From Salarchaeum japonicum_A (GTDB taxonomy: Archaea > Halobacteriota > Halobacteria > Halobacteriales > Halobacteriaceae): DNA of 64,000 bases. The notes beneath the pieces are model-generated. The model worked only from the letters and a program-made list of their open reading frames with translations. It had not been told where the DNA came from and ran no database searches. A program made the translations under genes and the position numbers. The stretch spans positions 868,001 to 932,000 of the forward strand of contig NZ_JBNAMV010000004.1 of assembly GCF_049705945.1 (NCBI RefSeq), in the 5' to 3' direction. Shown piece by piece: positions 32,364-40,876 of this stretch; position 1 is the stretch's first letter, and each line of letters opens with the position of its first letter.

Positions 32364-34190
32364 TTAGACTGCGTCCTCCAGTTCGAGTCGCGGCGCGATG
32401 CCGAGCGCCTTCATCTCGTCGAGGAGGAGTTTGAACGCGTAACTCATCTCGATGCTGTGCACGTCCGTCTCCTCGCCGCAGTTCGGACAGTAGACGCGGC
32501 GCTGTTCTCTGTTCTCCACCGCGGTCATCCCGCAGTTCCCACAGATGTCGACGTACTCCTGGTCGGAGGATTCGAGGAGGCGTTCCTTCAGCACCATCGC
32601 CGCGCCGTGGGCGATGACCGTGTCGCGCTCCATCTCCCCGAGCCGGAGACCGCCTTCGCGGGCGCGTCCCTCGGTCGGCTGTCGAGTCAAGACCTGCACC
32701 GGCCCCTTCGACCGGGCGTGCATCTTGTTCGACACCATGTGGTAGAGCTTGTGGTAGAAGATGTTCCCGACGAAGATCTCGGCCTCGATCTTCTCGCCGG
32801 AGACGCCCGAGTAGAGGACTTCCTTCCCGCTCGACTTGAATCCGCGCTCCTGGAGCGAGTTCCGGATCTCTTCCTCGTCCTCGCCAGTGAACGCGGTCCC
32901 GTCGACCGTTCGGCCTTCGAGCGCGCCGGACTTCCCGCCGAGCATCTCCAGCACGTGACCGACCGTCATCCGGGACGGCAGCGCGTGCGGGTTCAGCACG
33001 AGGTCGGGCACGACGCCCTCCTGCGTGAACGGCATGTCTTCCTGAGGCGCGAGGTGGCCGACGACGCCCTTCTGGCCGTGCCGGCTCGCGAACTTGTCCC
33101 CGAGTTCGGGGATGCGTTCGTCGCGAACGCTCACCTTCGCGAGCTTACTCCCGTCCTCGCCTTCCATCAGCGTCACCGTGTCCACGACGCCGTCCTCGCC
33201 GGACCGCATCGTCACGGAGGTCTCACGGCGCTTCTGCGGACTCAGTCCACCCATCTCGTCGGGCTCCTCGAGGAACCGGGGCGGACTGGTCTTCCCGAGC
33301 AGGACGGAGTTCTCGTCCACGCGCGTCTCGGGATTGACGAGGCCATCCTCGTCGAGGTGCTTGTACGCGTCCTCGCCGCGGGCGCCGCGCACGTCGTCGT
33401 CCGGCATCTCGAAGCGGTCCTCCTGACCGCCGGGGTAGCGGCGTTCCTCGCCCTCGTAGGTGCGGAAGAAGTGCGAGCGGGCGAGCGCGCGCTCCACGGA
33501 CCCCTTGTTCATGACGAGCGCGTCCTCGATGTTGAACCCCTCGTAGCTCATCACGGCGACCGTGAAGTTCTGGCCGGCCGGCCGGTCGTCGTACCCGATC
33601 TGTTTCGTCGTCTGGGTGTTCACCATCGCCTTCTGCGGGTAATGCATCAGGTGCTGACGGGTGTCCGGCCGGATGCGGTAGTTCGCCGCCGGCAGCCCCA
33701 GACTCTGCTTCATCATCCCCGCACCCATCGTAATGCGCGGGCTGGCGTTGTGCTCGGGGTACGGAATCATCCCCGCGCCGATACCGAAGATGAGCTGCGG
33801 GTCGATTTCGAGGTGCGTGTGGTCCTCGGTGAGGTCCTCTTCCTCGACGGCGACGAGGATGTCCTCTTCCTCCTCGGCGTCGATGAACTCGACCTTCCCC
33901 TCGTCGACGAGCGACTCGAACTCGACCTCCTCGTTTTCGAGCGCTTCGAGGTCGTCCTCGGTGACGAGGGGTTCGCCGTCCTCGACGACGAGGAGCGGGC
34001 GGCGGGCGCGGCCCGCGTCCGCGTTCACGATGACTTCGCCTGTGCGTTCTTTCACCGAGACGTTCACCATGTCGCTGATGTCGCCGCGGCGTCGCGCTTC
34101 TCGGATGCTCTCGGCGAGCTCGTGCGGGTCGTCGTGCGTCCCGACGAGGCTGCCGTTCACGTAGACTTTCGCTTCCTGTGACTGGCTCAT
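32364..34190 (-). CDS. rpoB1: DNA-directed RNA polymerase subunit B'
   Basis: 608 aa. Contains GYDDRPAGQNFTVAVMSYEG (hybrid-binding region), KFASRHGQKGVVGHLAPQED, and the C-terminal zinc finger CGNCG...YCPNCG. C-terminal half of the second-largest subunit. Follows rpoB2 after one base. Confidence 0.98.
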   Translation of the reverse strand: MSQSQEAKVYVNGSLVGTHDDPHELAESIREARRRGDISDMVNVSVKERTGEVIVNADAGRARRPLLVVEDGEPLVTEDDLEALENEEVEFESLVDEGKVEFIDAEEEEDILVAVEEEDLTEDHTHLEIDPQLIFGIGAGMIPYPEHNASPRITMGAGMMKQSLGLPAANYRIRPDTRQHLMHYPQKAMVNTQTTKQIGYDDRPAGQNFTVAVMSYEGFNIEDALVMNKGSVERALARSHFFRTYEGEERRYPGGQEDRFEMPDDDVRGARGEDAYKHLDEDGLVNPETRVDENSVLLGKTSPPRFLEEPDEMGGLSPQKRRETSVTMRSGEDGVVDTVTLMEGEDGSKLAKVSVRDERIPELGDKFASRHGQKGVVGHLAPQEDMPFTQEGVVPDLVLNPHALPSRMTVGHVLEMLGGKSGALEGRTVDGTAFTGEDEEEIRNSLQERGFKSSGKEVLYSGVSGEKIEAEIFVGNIFYHKLYHMVSNKMHARSKGPVQVLTRQPTEGRAREGGLRLGEMERDTVIAHGAAMVLKERLLESSDQEYVDICGNCGMTAVENREQRRVYCPNCGEETDVHSIEMSYAFKLLLDEMKALGIAPRLELEDAV

Positions 34191-34191
34191 G

Positions 34192-35754
34192 TTAGTCGTC
34201 TGCGGAGGTGGGTTCGGTGGTGAGACCGGGGACGCCCTCGACCCCCATCGAGGAGAGTTCCCGTTTCAAGTCCTGTTCGTCGTCGACGTTCTGTGAGAGC
34301 TCCATCGCCTGCGCGAAGTTCTTCACCAACCCACAGTTCGGTCCCTCCGGCGTCTCGGATGGACAGATGCGACCCCACTGGGTCGCGTGCAGGTCGCGCG
34401 CCTCGAAGTGCGGCTGCGACCGGCTGAGCGGACTGCGAAGCCGCCGCAAGTGCGAGAGAACGCCCATGTGGTCGGTGCGGTCCACGAGCTGGCTCACGCC
34501 ACTGCGGCCGCCAACCCAGTTCCCCGTCGCGATGGGGTGTTCGAGGCGTTCCGTGAGCACGTCCGACCGCACGACCGTGTTCACGGTGAGCTGCCGGTTC
34601 CGCATGTTCGCGCGTTCGAGCTGGTACTTCACGTCCCGCGACAGCTTGTTCAGCGCGGTGCGGAACAGGTCACGCATCAGGTCGCCGCTGACCTTCAGGC
34701 GCTTGTTCGCGTAGTGGTCCTTGTCGTCGGACTCGCGGCGGTCGAGCGCGAGTTCGAAACACGCCTCCGCCATCCGACAGAGATAGAACGCCTTGTTCAT
34801 CCGCGTCTCCTCCTCCTCGATACCCTCCTCGTGGAGGTGCGGGAGCAGGTAGCGGTCGATGACGTAGTTCGCACGCTTCAACTGGTAGTTCTTGCCCTGG
34901 CCGGACGCGACGCGCTTCCCGAGCGTCTCGATGGCTTCTTCCTGGGTCTGAACGTCCGCTTCCTCCAGGTTTTCGAGCATGAACTTCACAATCTCGGGGT
35001 CGTCGCTGACGCGGTGGACGATCTCCTCGTCGGATTCGAGGCCGAGCGCGCGAACAAGCGTGACGAAATCGATAGAACCGGAAACGGAGGGGAAAGAGAC
35101 TTCGAGAAGGCCGGAGCGGTTGCGCTCACACAGTACGAGCGCTCGATATCCTCGTCGCTGACTGAACGTCTTCGCGACCTGAATCTCGTCGCCGTACTTC
35201 GTGTCGTACTCCGCGAGAATCTTGTTCGGCGCGAGGTCCTCGGACGTCATCAGCACGCGCTCGGACCCGTTCACGATGAAGTACCCACCGGGGTCTTCGG
35301 GGTCCTCGCCGATATCGATGAGTTCCTCCTCGCTGAAGTCGGAGATATTGCACTTATCGGACCCGACCATGATGGGCATCCGACCCACCTTCGTCTCGGT
35401 CGTGTCCAAGAGCTCCTCCGGCTCCTCCTCGCCGCCGCGCTTGATGGACATCTCCATGAACACGGGCGCCGAGTACGTGATGTTCCGCAACCGCGCCTCC
35501 TGCGGATAGAGCAGTTCCTCGGACCCGTCCGCCTCACGCACGCGCGGCGTCAGAATGCGAACGTCACCGAGTTCCACCCACACCGGCTCCTCCTCTTCCT
35601 TGTCGCCGATGTCCGTGTCGATCGTCTCCTTCTCGTCAACGACCTCCTGCATTCCGCGCTTCAAGAAGGCGTTGAACGAGCGATAGTGATGTTCTGCGAG
35701 TCGTTCCTTCGAGAAATACGCCTTCGAGAGCGTGCGTTTGTTGTCGAGTTCCAT
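34192..35754 (-). CDS. rpoB2: DNA-directed RNA polymerase subunit B''
   Basis: 520 aa. N-terminal half of the second-largest subunit: GSDKCNISDFSEEELI, GGYFIVNGSERVLMTSEDLAPN, ATQWGRICPSETPEGPNCGLV near the end. The ATG at 35754 is preferred over a TTG one codon earlier; it shares one base with the rpoH TGA stop, giving tight coupling. The B split is normal for euryarchaea. Confidence 0.98.
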   Translation of the reverse strand: MELDNKRTLSKAYFSKERLAEHHYRSFNAFLKRGMQEVVDEKETIDTDIGDKEEEEPVWVELGDVRILTPRVREADGSEELLYPQEARLRNITYSAPVFMEMSIKRGGEEEPEELLDTTETKVGRMPIMVGSDKCNISDFSEEELIDIGEDPEDPGGYFIVNGSERVLMTSEDLAPNKILAEYDTKYGDEIQVAKTFSQRRGYRALVLCERNRSGLLEVSFPSVSGSIDFVTLVRALGLESDEEIVHRVSDDPEIVKFMLENLEEADVQTQEEAIETLGKRVASGQGKNYQLKRANYVIDRYLLPHLHEEGIEEEETRMNKAFYLCRMAEACFELALDRRESDDKDHYANKRLKVSGDLMRDLFRTALNKLSRDVKYQLERANMRNRQLTVNTVVRSDVLTERLEHPIATGNWVGGRSGVSQLVDRTDHMGVLSHLRRLRSPLSRSQPHFEARDLHATQWGRICPSETPEGPNCGLVKNFAQAMELSQNVDDEQDLKRELSSMGVEGVPGLTTEPTSADD

Positions 35755-35984
35755 CAATCGATCACCAGTCGGTACACAATCGCTGTGTCAGTCGTTCGGG
35801 AATCCCGCGTGATCTTCACGACGTCACCCGCGCTCGCGTCGTCCGGGAGCGCCGGGTCCTTGCGCTTGATCTTCGGGAGGTCGGTACGTTCGATATCATA
35901 CTCCTCGAGAACGGACTCCACCGCGTCCTCCTCGAGAAGCTCATGCTCGGGTACGAGTTCGTGGTTAGTTACGTCATCTACCAT
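35754..35984 (-). CDS. rpoH: DNA-directed RNA polymerase subunit H
   Basis: 76 aa, the size of archaeal RpoH (RPB5 C-terminal domain). NHELVPEHELL at the start, then DLPKIKRKDPALPDD and GDVVKITRDS...AIVYRLVI. The ATG at 35984 gives the family start MVDDVTNHEL; an earlier in-frame ATG would add a non-homologous Cys/Arg-rich stretch. First gene of the rpo operon. Confidence 0.95.
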   Translation of the reverse strand: MVDDVTNHELVPEHELLEEDAVESVLEEYDIERTDLPKIKRKDPALPDDASAGDVVKITRDSRTTDTAIVYRLVID

Positions 35985-36047
35985 GGGAACACCTGCCTGG
36001 GGGGAGAAGTGGCTCTCACGAGATACTACAGGCACGTACACGCGAAA

Positions 36048-36060
36048 CCTACTTAACCCT
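36048..36060 (-). promoter_or_regulatory. Promoter of the rpo operon
   Basis: AGGGTTAAGTAGG on the minus strand. Transcription would start near 36027, giving about a 43-base leader before rpoH, unlike the leaderless neighbours. Confidence 0.5.
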
Positions 36061-36168
36061 TGCCAAAACAACACGCCATGCACCCGAATACCGGACGAGA
36101 CGCCCTCACACGCCACTCCCGATTGGAAACCCTTATCTGTAACACCCGGCTACGAATGAGTGCAGGGA

Positions 36169-36241
36169 GCCCGGGTGGTGTAGTGGCCCATCATACGACC
36201 CTGTCACGGTCGTGACGCGGGTTCAAATCCCGCCTCGGGCG
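36169..36241 (+). tRNA. tRNA-Asp (anticodon GTC)
   Basis: 73 bases. Acceptor GCCCGGG/CTCGGGC (one G-T pair) with discriminator G; anticodon arm CGACC-CTGTCAC-GGTCG gives GTC; T-arm GCGGGTTCAAATCCCGC. No CCA encoded, no intron. A short pyrimidine run (GCTTTCCTTTCG) follows. Confidence 0.95.
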
Positions 36242-36320
36242 CTTTCCTTTCGACGCTAATTTTCGACAGCTTCGGTGCTATCCACGCAGAAGATATGTAG
36301 TCGATACTCCTGGTCGTGGT

Positions 36321-36734
36321 ATGGTGAACACGAAAGAGACAGGCGACGTAACGGAGACTCGTCTCCTCCACGAGCTGGTGGCAGCCGGGTACAGCGTCTC
36401 GGTTCCGTTCGGCGACAACGACCCGTACGACCTCGTCGTCGATACGGGTGACGAGTTCGTGCGCGTGCAATGTAAGACCGGCTGGCTGGAGGATGGTCGA
36501 ATCCGGTTCAAGACCGCGAGTAAAACCACGGAGAACGGGAAGGCGACGACAACCGACTACGACGGGAAGATTGACGCGTTCATGGTTCGCTGTAAGGACA
36601 CCGAGTCAGTGTACTGGGTCCCCGTGGAGGACGCCGGACGGAAGAACACGTACCTCCGTGTCGAGGACGCCGATATCGACCATCCGTCGATTAATTGGGC
36701 GTCGGGGTTCGAGTTTTCGGGGGTTATCGGGTGA
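36321..36734 (+). CDS. PD-(D/E)XK nuclease-like protein
   Basis: 137 aa. Matches the stand-alone PD-(D/E)XK family seen with group I introns and Holliday-junction-resolvase-like folds: ETGDVTETRLLHELVAAGYS (first acidic residue), PFGDNDPYDLVVD (catalytic Asp) and FVRVQCKTG (QxK). A compact nuclease fold; the substrate is unknown. GC content looks lower than its neighbours, and it sits 80 bases after tRNA-Asp, a typical landing place for acquired DNA. The 3' end overlaps that of artA by 11 bases. Confidence 0.8.
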   Translation: MVNTKETGDVTETRLLHELVAAGYSVSVPFGDNDPYDLVVDTGDEFVRVQCKTGWLEDGRIRFKTASKTTENGKATTTDYDGKIDAFMVRCKDTESVYWVPVEDAGRKNTYLRVEDADIDHPSINWASGFEFSGVIG

Positions 36735-37602
36735 AGTGGTCTTCGAGGTTGTAGTCGGTTTTGGTGGCGACGTAGAGGGCGTCGTCGAGGAGTGCGGCGA
36801 GCTCGGGGAGGATGCGGAGGAGGGCGAGGGTGATGAGGACGAGGGCGACGACGGAGAGGCTTTGGGCGAGGATTTTGTCGGCGAAGAGGTAGGAGACGCG
36901 GGGGTCGCTCTGGAGGGGGGCGTAGAGGAGGGTGATGAGGGGGCGCGTCCACTGGAACCATTGGTTGCCGAATGCGATGGCGATGAAGCTGACGCGGATG
37001 ACGTTGAGTGCGTAGATGAGGGGGACGACGAGGGCGATGCCGGTGAGGCGGCGGCGGATGGGGGCGGTGGTGGCGGCGATGAGGCCGCTGACGATGGCGA
37101 TGCTGCCGATGCCGCTGCAGGCGAGGAGGATGTTGGTGGTGATTGTGTGGCCGTCGTGGATGAAGACGACGGCGCTGGGGTAGGGGTCGGTGATGAATTG
37201 GGGGTTGTAGCCGACGAGGGTGATGAGGGCGTACGTGCTCTCGGCGGTGATGGTGATGGCGGCTTCGGTGAGTGCGGGGATGGTTTGGAATGGGAGGTAG
37301 ATGATGCCCATGACGGCGATGGCGCGGGAGAGGCGGACGAGGGTGGGGCGGTCGGTGAGGACGAGGTAGGCGGCGTAGAGGCTGAGGGGGACGGCGAGGG
37401 CGGAGAGGACGCCTTCGATGAAGCTGTTCTGGGTGAAGAGGAAGTGGTCGATGAGGAGCGCCCAGAAGACGGCGAAGACGGTCCAGGCGGCGGCTGCGGC
37501 GACCCGGGCGGGGTGTTCGTCGTCGCGGGTTGCGAGGAGGGCGCTGAGGGCGAAGGCGGAGACGACGACCCACGCGAGGGTGTTCGTGAGGGCGAGCGAC
37601 AT
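36724..37602 (-). CDS. artA: Archaeosortase A
   Basis: 292 aa, about eight membrane helices. The catalytic Cys lies in LLACSGIGSIAI (Cys162) and the conserved Arg in LNVIRVSFIAIAFG (Arg203), the exosortase/archaeosortase signature. ArtA cleaves PGF-CTERM tails of surface glycoproteins and aids their lipid attachment on the outer membrane face. A candidate substrate is the LVIVD protein at 201-1625. It is 39 bases downstream of a HerA-like ATPase on the same strand. Confidence 0.92.
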   Translation of the reverse strand: MSLALTNTLAWVVVSAFALSALLATRDDEHPARVAAAAAWTVFAVFWALLIDHFLFTQNSFIEGVLSALAVPLSLYAAYLVLTDRPTLVRLSRAIAVMGIIYLPFQTIPALTEAAITITAESTYALITLVGYNPQFITDPYPSAVVFIHDGHTITTNILLACSGIGSIAIVSGLIAATTAPIRRRLTGIALVVPLIYALNVIRVSFIAIAFGNQWFQWTRPLITLLYAPLQSDPRVSYLFADKILAQSLSVVALVLITLALLRILPELAALLDDALYVATKTDYNLEDHFTR

Positions 37603-37641
37603 TGGCCGTGAGTTCGTGGTTCTCGGGGATAGGCGTGACGG

Positions 37642-38643
37642 TCAGGTGACGGTGCGGCTGCGGCCGCCGTGCGGTGCGTCGCGTTCGCGGACAGTGAGGT
37701 CGTGCGCCGTCTCGCCGGCATCGTCGACGACGAGGGCGTCGCCGGGATTACGCGGGAGCGCGTCGGCGAGCGCGGCCGGGAGGTAAGTAGGGATGGCGGT
37801 TTCGAGGGCGTCGATGTCGTCGCGGGCGGTGAGGCGGTGGGCGACGAGGAGGTCGGCCTGCGAGACCGCTTCCGGTGGAAGTGCGCCGGGGCGTTGGGTG
37901 GCGAGAACGGTGCTGATGCCGGGTTTGCGGCCGCGTGTGAGGAGGCGGCGGAGACCGGGCCAGACGGCGGTGTCGGTGACGGCGTGCGCTTCGTCGAGGA
38001 GAATCCAGGGGAGCACGTCGAGTCGGCCTGTGATGGCCGCGTCGTAGACGGTGTCGGTGACGGCGCGGGTGACGGCGGCGAGCGCTGGCCGGGGGAGGCC
38101 GGCGCAGTCGAGAACGGTGACGCGGTCGAGGTCGAGAACCTCGGTTCGTTGCTCACCGAAGACGTTCCAGGAGTCGGCGAGCGCGAGGGCGTTCCGGGCG
38201 GCGCGGCCGGCGGTCGTGTCGTGAGCGGCGAGGAAGTCCCGCATGGCGTCGAGTGTTTTAGCCTCTGCAGCGGCCTGCCAGAGGAGTGCGCCGGCCGGAG
38301 TATGCGACGGAATGGAAAGTACGTCGCACCACGCGCGCGGCGGGAGCGCGCCAGCGGGAATCCGCGGTCGGGTGACGGTTGCGGGGACGGCGTCCGGGAG
38401 CGTGGTGAACGCCCGCATCGGATCGACGACGACGGCGGTGACGCCGTCGGTGCGGGCGAGCGCTTCCGCGAGCACGCCGAGCGTGTACGTTTTTCCACTG
38501 CCGCGTTTCCCGACGACGAGCGCGGCGTGCGGGCCGTTCGCGTCGACGCCGACCCGAACGCCGTGGCTGCCGTCGGGGGCGCGGAACCGGCCGAGCGGGA
38601 GGACCGGCCCGTCAGTGTCGCTGGAGCGACCGAGGACGTGCAT
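37642..38643 (-). CDS. HerA-like P-loop ATPase
   Basis: 333 aa. Walker A VVGKRGSGKTYTLG (about 43-56), Walker B WILLDEAHAV, sensor-type STVLATQRPGALP; layout of the HerA/FtsK/VirB4 superfamily. It may move or unwind DNA or process surface components; its substrate is unknown. The ATG at 38643 follows a TATA-like ATTCAAACC about 28 bases upstream. It is possibly in one operon with artA (39-base gap), a pairing worth noting. Confidence 0.75.
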   Translation of the reverse strand: MHVLGRSSDTDGPVLPLGRFRAPDGSHGVRVGVDANGPHAALVVGKRGSGKTYTLGVLAEALARTDGVTAVVVDPMRAFTTLPDAVPATVTRPRIPAGALPPRAWCDVLSIPSHTPAGALLWQAAAEAKTLDAMRDFLAAHDTTAGRAARNALALADSWNVFGEQRTEVLDLDRVTVLDCAGLPRPALAAVTRAVTDTVYDAAITGRLDVLPWILLDEAHAVTDTAVWPGLRRLLTRGRKPGISTVLATQRPGALPPEAVSQADLLVAHRLTARDDIDALETAIPTYLPAALADALPRNPGDALVVDDAGETAHDLTVRERDAPHGGRSRTVT

Positions 38644-38719
38644 CACCCGGACTGGGTTCGGCTGCCGGTTTGAATGCTCGGACGAGCGTTCAAGTGCGAA
38701 GCCGCAGCCACACCGGGGT

Positions 38720-39172
38720 ATGTTCCACGAACTGCGGCGGGACGAGCGCGCGATAGAGGGGCTGCCGGTGCGGTTGCTCATCGCGTTCGTCGTCGGCGTG
38801 GCGACGCTCGGTGTACTCCTGCAGACGGTGTCCGGCGTGGGGACGCTCGCAACGACCGAACTCGACGTGAAGCCGACCCCGGACGTAGTCGGTCCTGACG
38901 AGCAGTCGCTGGCGCTCTCTGTGGTGGACGCGTCGGGGAACGGCGTCGCTGGCGCGACGGTTCTGGTGAAGGCGGGGACGGCGCGGCTGGACGGGACGGT
39001 GGTCGCACGCACGAACGAAACAGGCGTAGCGATGGTGACCGTTGATCCGGCGCTCGGTGCGAATCAAGCGGACGGCACTCTCACGGTGACAGTGAAACCG
39101 CCTGCTGGCGGCGAGTACGTGGACCGCCGTGGGAACACGCGAATCCTGGTCGTCCGGGGGTACGGAGGTTAG
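38720..39172 (+). CDS. Pilin-like membrane-anchored protein with Ig-like domain
   Basis: 150 aa. RRDERAIEGLPVRLL then IAFVVGVATLGVLLQTV: a charged N-terminus followed by one hydrophobic helix, similar to class III (pilin-type) signals but with no certain cleavage site. The rest (LSVVDASGNGVAGATVLVKAG ... TNETGVAMVTVDP) reads as a carboxypeptidase-regulatory or Big-like beta domain outside the cell. I recall a haloarchaeal DUF7382 with this form. Divergent from the ATPase gene; the stop overlaps the convergent PIMT-like gene. Confidence 0.65.
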   Translation: MFHELRRDERAIEGLPVRLLIAFVVGVATLGVLLQTVSGVGTLATTELDVKPTPDVVGPDEQSLALSVVDASGNGVAGATVLVKAGTARLDGTVVARTNETGVAMVTVDPALGANQADGTLTVTVKPPAGGEYVDRRGNTRILVVRGYGG

Positions 39173-39906
39173 CGGGCGTCCCAGTCGATCCAGTCCTGCT
39201 CCCAGCCGTGACGGCGCTCATTGACCTTCGCGGCGCGCTCGCGGTCCTCGCGGACGGTTCGGTTGCGGACGGGCGCGCTCGCCTGCTCGCCCTCGACGAG
39301 CAATGGCGCGAACTCGATGTCGCCGTAGTCGCGCTGTTCGTCGTTCTCGACGGCGACGAGTCGCTGGCGCTGCGTGCCCTCGGGGTAGACGAGTCGGCCG
39401 CCGTCCGCGAGCTGCGCGCGGAGCGCTCGCGGCGGCCGAACGGCGGCCGCTTCGACGAGAATGCGGTCGTAGGGCGCGTACGCGGGCAGTCCGTCCGCGC
39501 CGTTCGCGCAGTCCACGAGCACGTCGCCGTAGCCGGCGTCCGCGAGCGTTCCGCGGGCGTCGTAGACGAGTCGTCGGTCAATGTCGACCGCGTGGACGTG
39601 CTGCGCGCCGATGATTTCCGCGAGCAGCGCGGCCGTGTACCCCACGCCCACGCCGACGACGAGCGTGTCGCTCCCGGGTTCGGGCTGGAGGGCTTCGACG
39701 AGTCGGGCGGCCGTGGAGGGTGCGAGAACGCGCGTCCCCCGGTGTTCGAACTCGCGGTCGGCGTACGCGCGGTGACCGCCGTCCTCGACGAACTCGTGGC
39801 GGGGGACGGTGCGCATCGCGTCCGCGACCGCGGGGTCGTGGACGACGTCCTTCGTGTCGTGTTCGAGACTCGTCACCATGTGGTCCCGAACCGCCGCGTA
39901 CTCCAT
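39169..39906 (-). CDS. PIMT-like methyltransferase lacking the catalytic Ser
   Basis: 245 aa. The fold of protein-L-isoaspartate methyltransferase is clear: AMRTVPRHEFVEDG, then SAM motif VVGVGVGYTAALLAEIIGA and AHAVDIDRR-type strand. However, the family's catalytic stretch xTISxPH (see the neighbour gene's GQTISAPHIVA) is here GTRVLAPSTAA, so the Ser is missing. A long C-terminal extension (about 40 residues, basic/acidic) is present. It may methylate something else or be a scaffold. Last gene of the operon that contains a genuine pcm. Confidence 0.8.
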   Translation of the reverse strand: MEYAAVRDHMVTSLEHDTKDVVHDPAVADAMRTVPRHEFVEDGGHRAYADREFEHRGTRVLAPSTAARLVEALQPEPGSDTLVVGVGVGYTAALLAEIIGAQHVHAVDIDRRLVYDARGTLADAGYGDVLVDCANGADGLPAYAPYDRILVEAAAVRPPRALRAQLADGGRLVYPEGTQRQRLVAVENDEQRDYGDIEFAPLLVEGEQASAPVRNRTVREDRERAAKVNERRHGWEQDWIDWDAR

Positions 39907-39931
39907 ACGAATGGGTTGGCGTGAGCGACCT

Positions 39932-40846
39932 TCAATCGTTCGCGGGGCGGTCGGCGGCGACGGCCTGCGAGCGCGTGCCGGGCACGTCGGAGACCCGGGG
40001 GTGTTCGAAGCCCGCGGCCGCGAACCACTCGCCGAAGTCGGCTTCGGCGTACGCGTCCCCGCCGTCGGTGCGTGCAAGCATCTCGGCGGCGAGCAGTCCG
40101 GGGTGCTCCGCGTGGTTGCGGAGTCGGTCGACGTGCACGACAGTACCACCTGATGCGACGGCGTCGTAGAGCGCGTCCAGGAGTCGTTCGTTGGCGTCCG
40201 GGGAGAGCGTGCGTGCGGTGTTCGCGCAGAACACGAGGTCGTACGTGCCGTCCACGCCGTCGATCGGGTCGGTCGCCTGCAGGGTAACGGGTTCGTGTTC
40301 GAGGAGCGGTTCGTCCACCTCGATGACCTCGTCGGTGTCGGCGAGCGTCACGTCGTAGCCGCGGCGAGCGAACTCCCGGGAGAAGGTGCCGGCACCGCCG
40401 TACGCGTCGAGCACGCTGTCCGCGTCGGGGTGTTCGTGGACGGCGGCGGTGACGGCGGCGCGCACGTCACCCTCGTCGAGCGCGGCCATCGCGCCGAGGC
40501 GGTTCCGGGTGGCGTCGGGACTCGGCGTGGGTCGGTCGCCGGTCCGCATCGTCTCGGGGAGCGCAATCCAGTCGTCGAGCGTGTCGAGTTCGTGCGGGAG
40601 CGAGCCGACGGAGCGGAGGTCGGTCTTCGAGAGGAAGCCGAGCATGCGGTTCGTGGGTTCGAACCCCTCGTCGGTCCGGTGAAGGAATCCGAGGTCGCAG
40701 AGCGTCTCGACGCCGATGCTGGCTGCGCGTTCGGTGACGCCGGTCTCCTCGGCGACGGCGTCGACGGTGTCGGCGTCAGTGACGACGGCGTCGAGGACGC
40801 CCGTTTCGCGGACGGCGCGGAGGAACAGGAGTTCCCGGTAATCCAT
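39932..40846 (-). CDS. Winged-helix plus SAM-methyltransferase protein
   Basis: 304 aa. Residues 1-65 form a helix-turn-helix-like domain (TVDAVAEETGVTERAASIGVE) as in plant-type O-methyltransferases. Residues about 140-290 form a class I methyltransferase core: SVLDAYGGAGTFSREFARRG, LADTDEVIEVDEPLLEHEP and YDLVFCANTARTLSP. The substrate is unknown. Lies between two PIMT-type genes, spaced 25 and 30 bases from them, all on the minus strand. Confidence 0.7.
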   Translation of the reverse strand: MDYRELLFLRAVRETGVLDAVVTDADTVDAVAEETGVTERAASIGVETLCDLGFLHRTDEGFEPTNRMLGFLSKTDLRSVGSLPHELDTLDDWIALPETMRTGDRPTPSPDATRNRLGAMAALDEGDVRAAVTAAVHEHPDADSVLDAYGGAGTFSREFARRGYDVTLADTDEVIEVDEPLLEHEPVTLQATDPIDGVDGTYDLVFCANTARTLSPDANERLLDALYDAVASGGTVVHVDRLRNHAEHPGLLAAEMLARTDGGDAYAEADFGEWFAAAGFEHPRVSDVPGTRSQAVAADRPAND

Positions 40847-40876
40847 ACGGGAGAATCGTCGCGGGCCGGGATAAAA

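Noticed and set aside
37642..39012. A longer start for the HerA-like ATPase, up to about 39012.
   Set aside because: The extra N-terminus is Ser/Thr/Arg-rich antisense of the pilin-like gene, while the ATG at 38643 has a TATA-like box and begins the domain.
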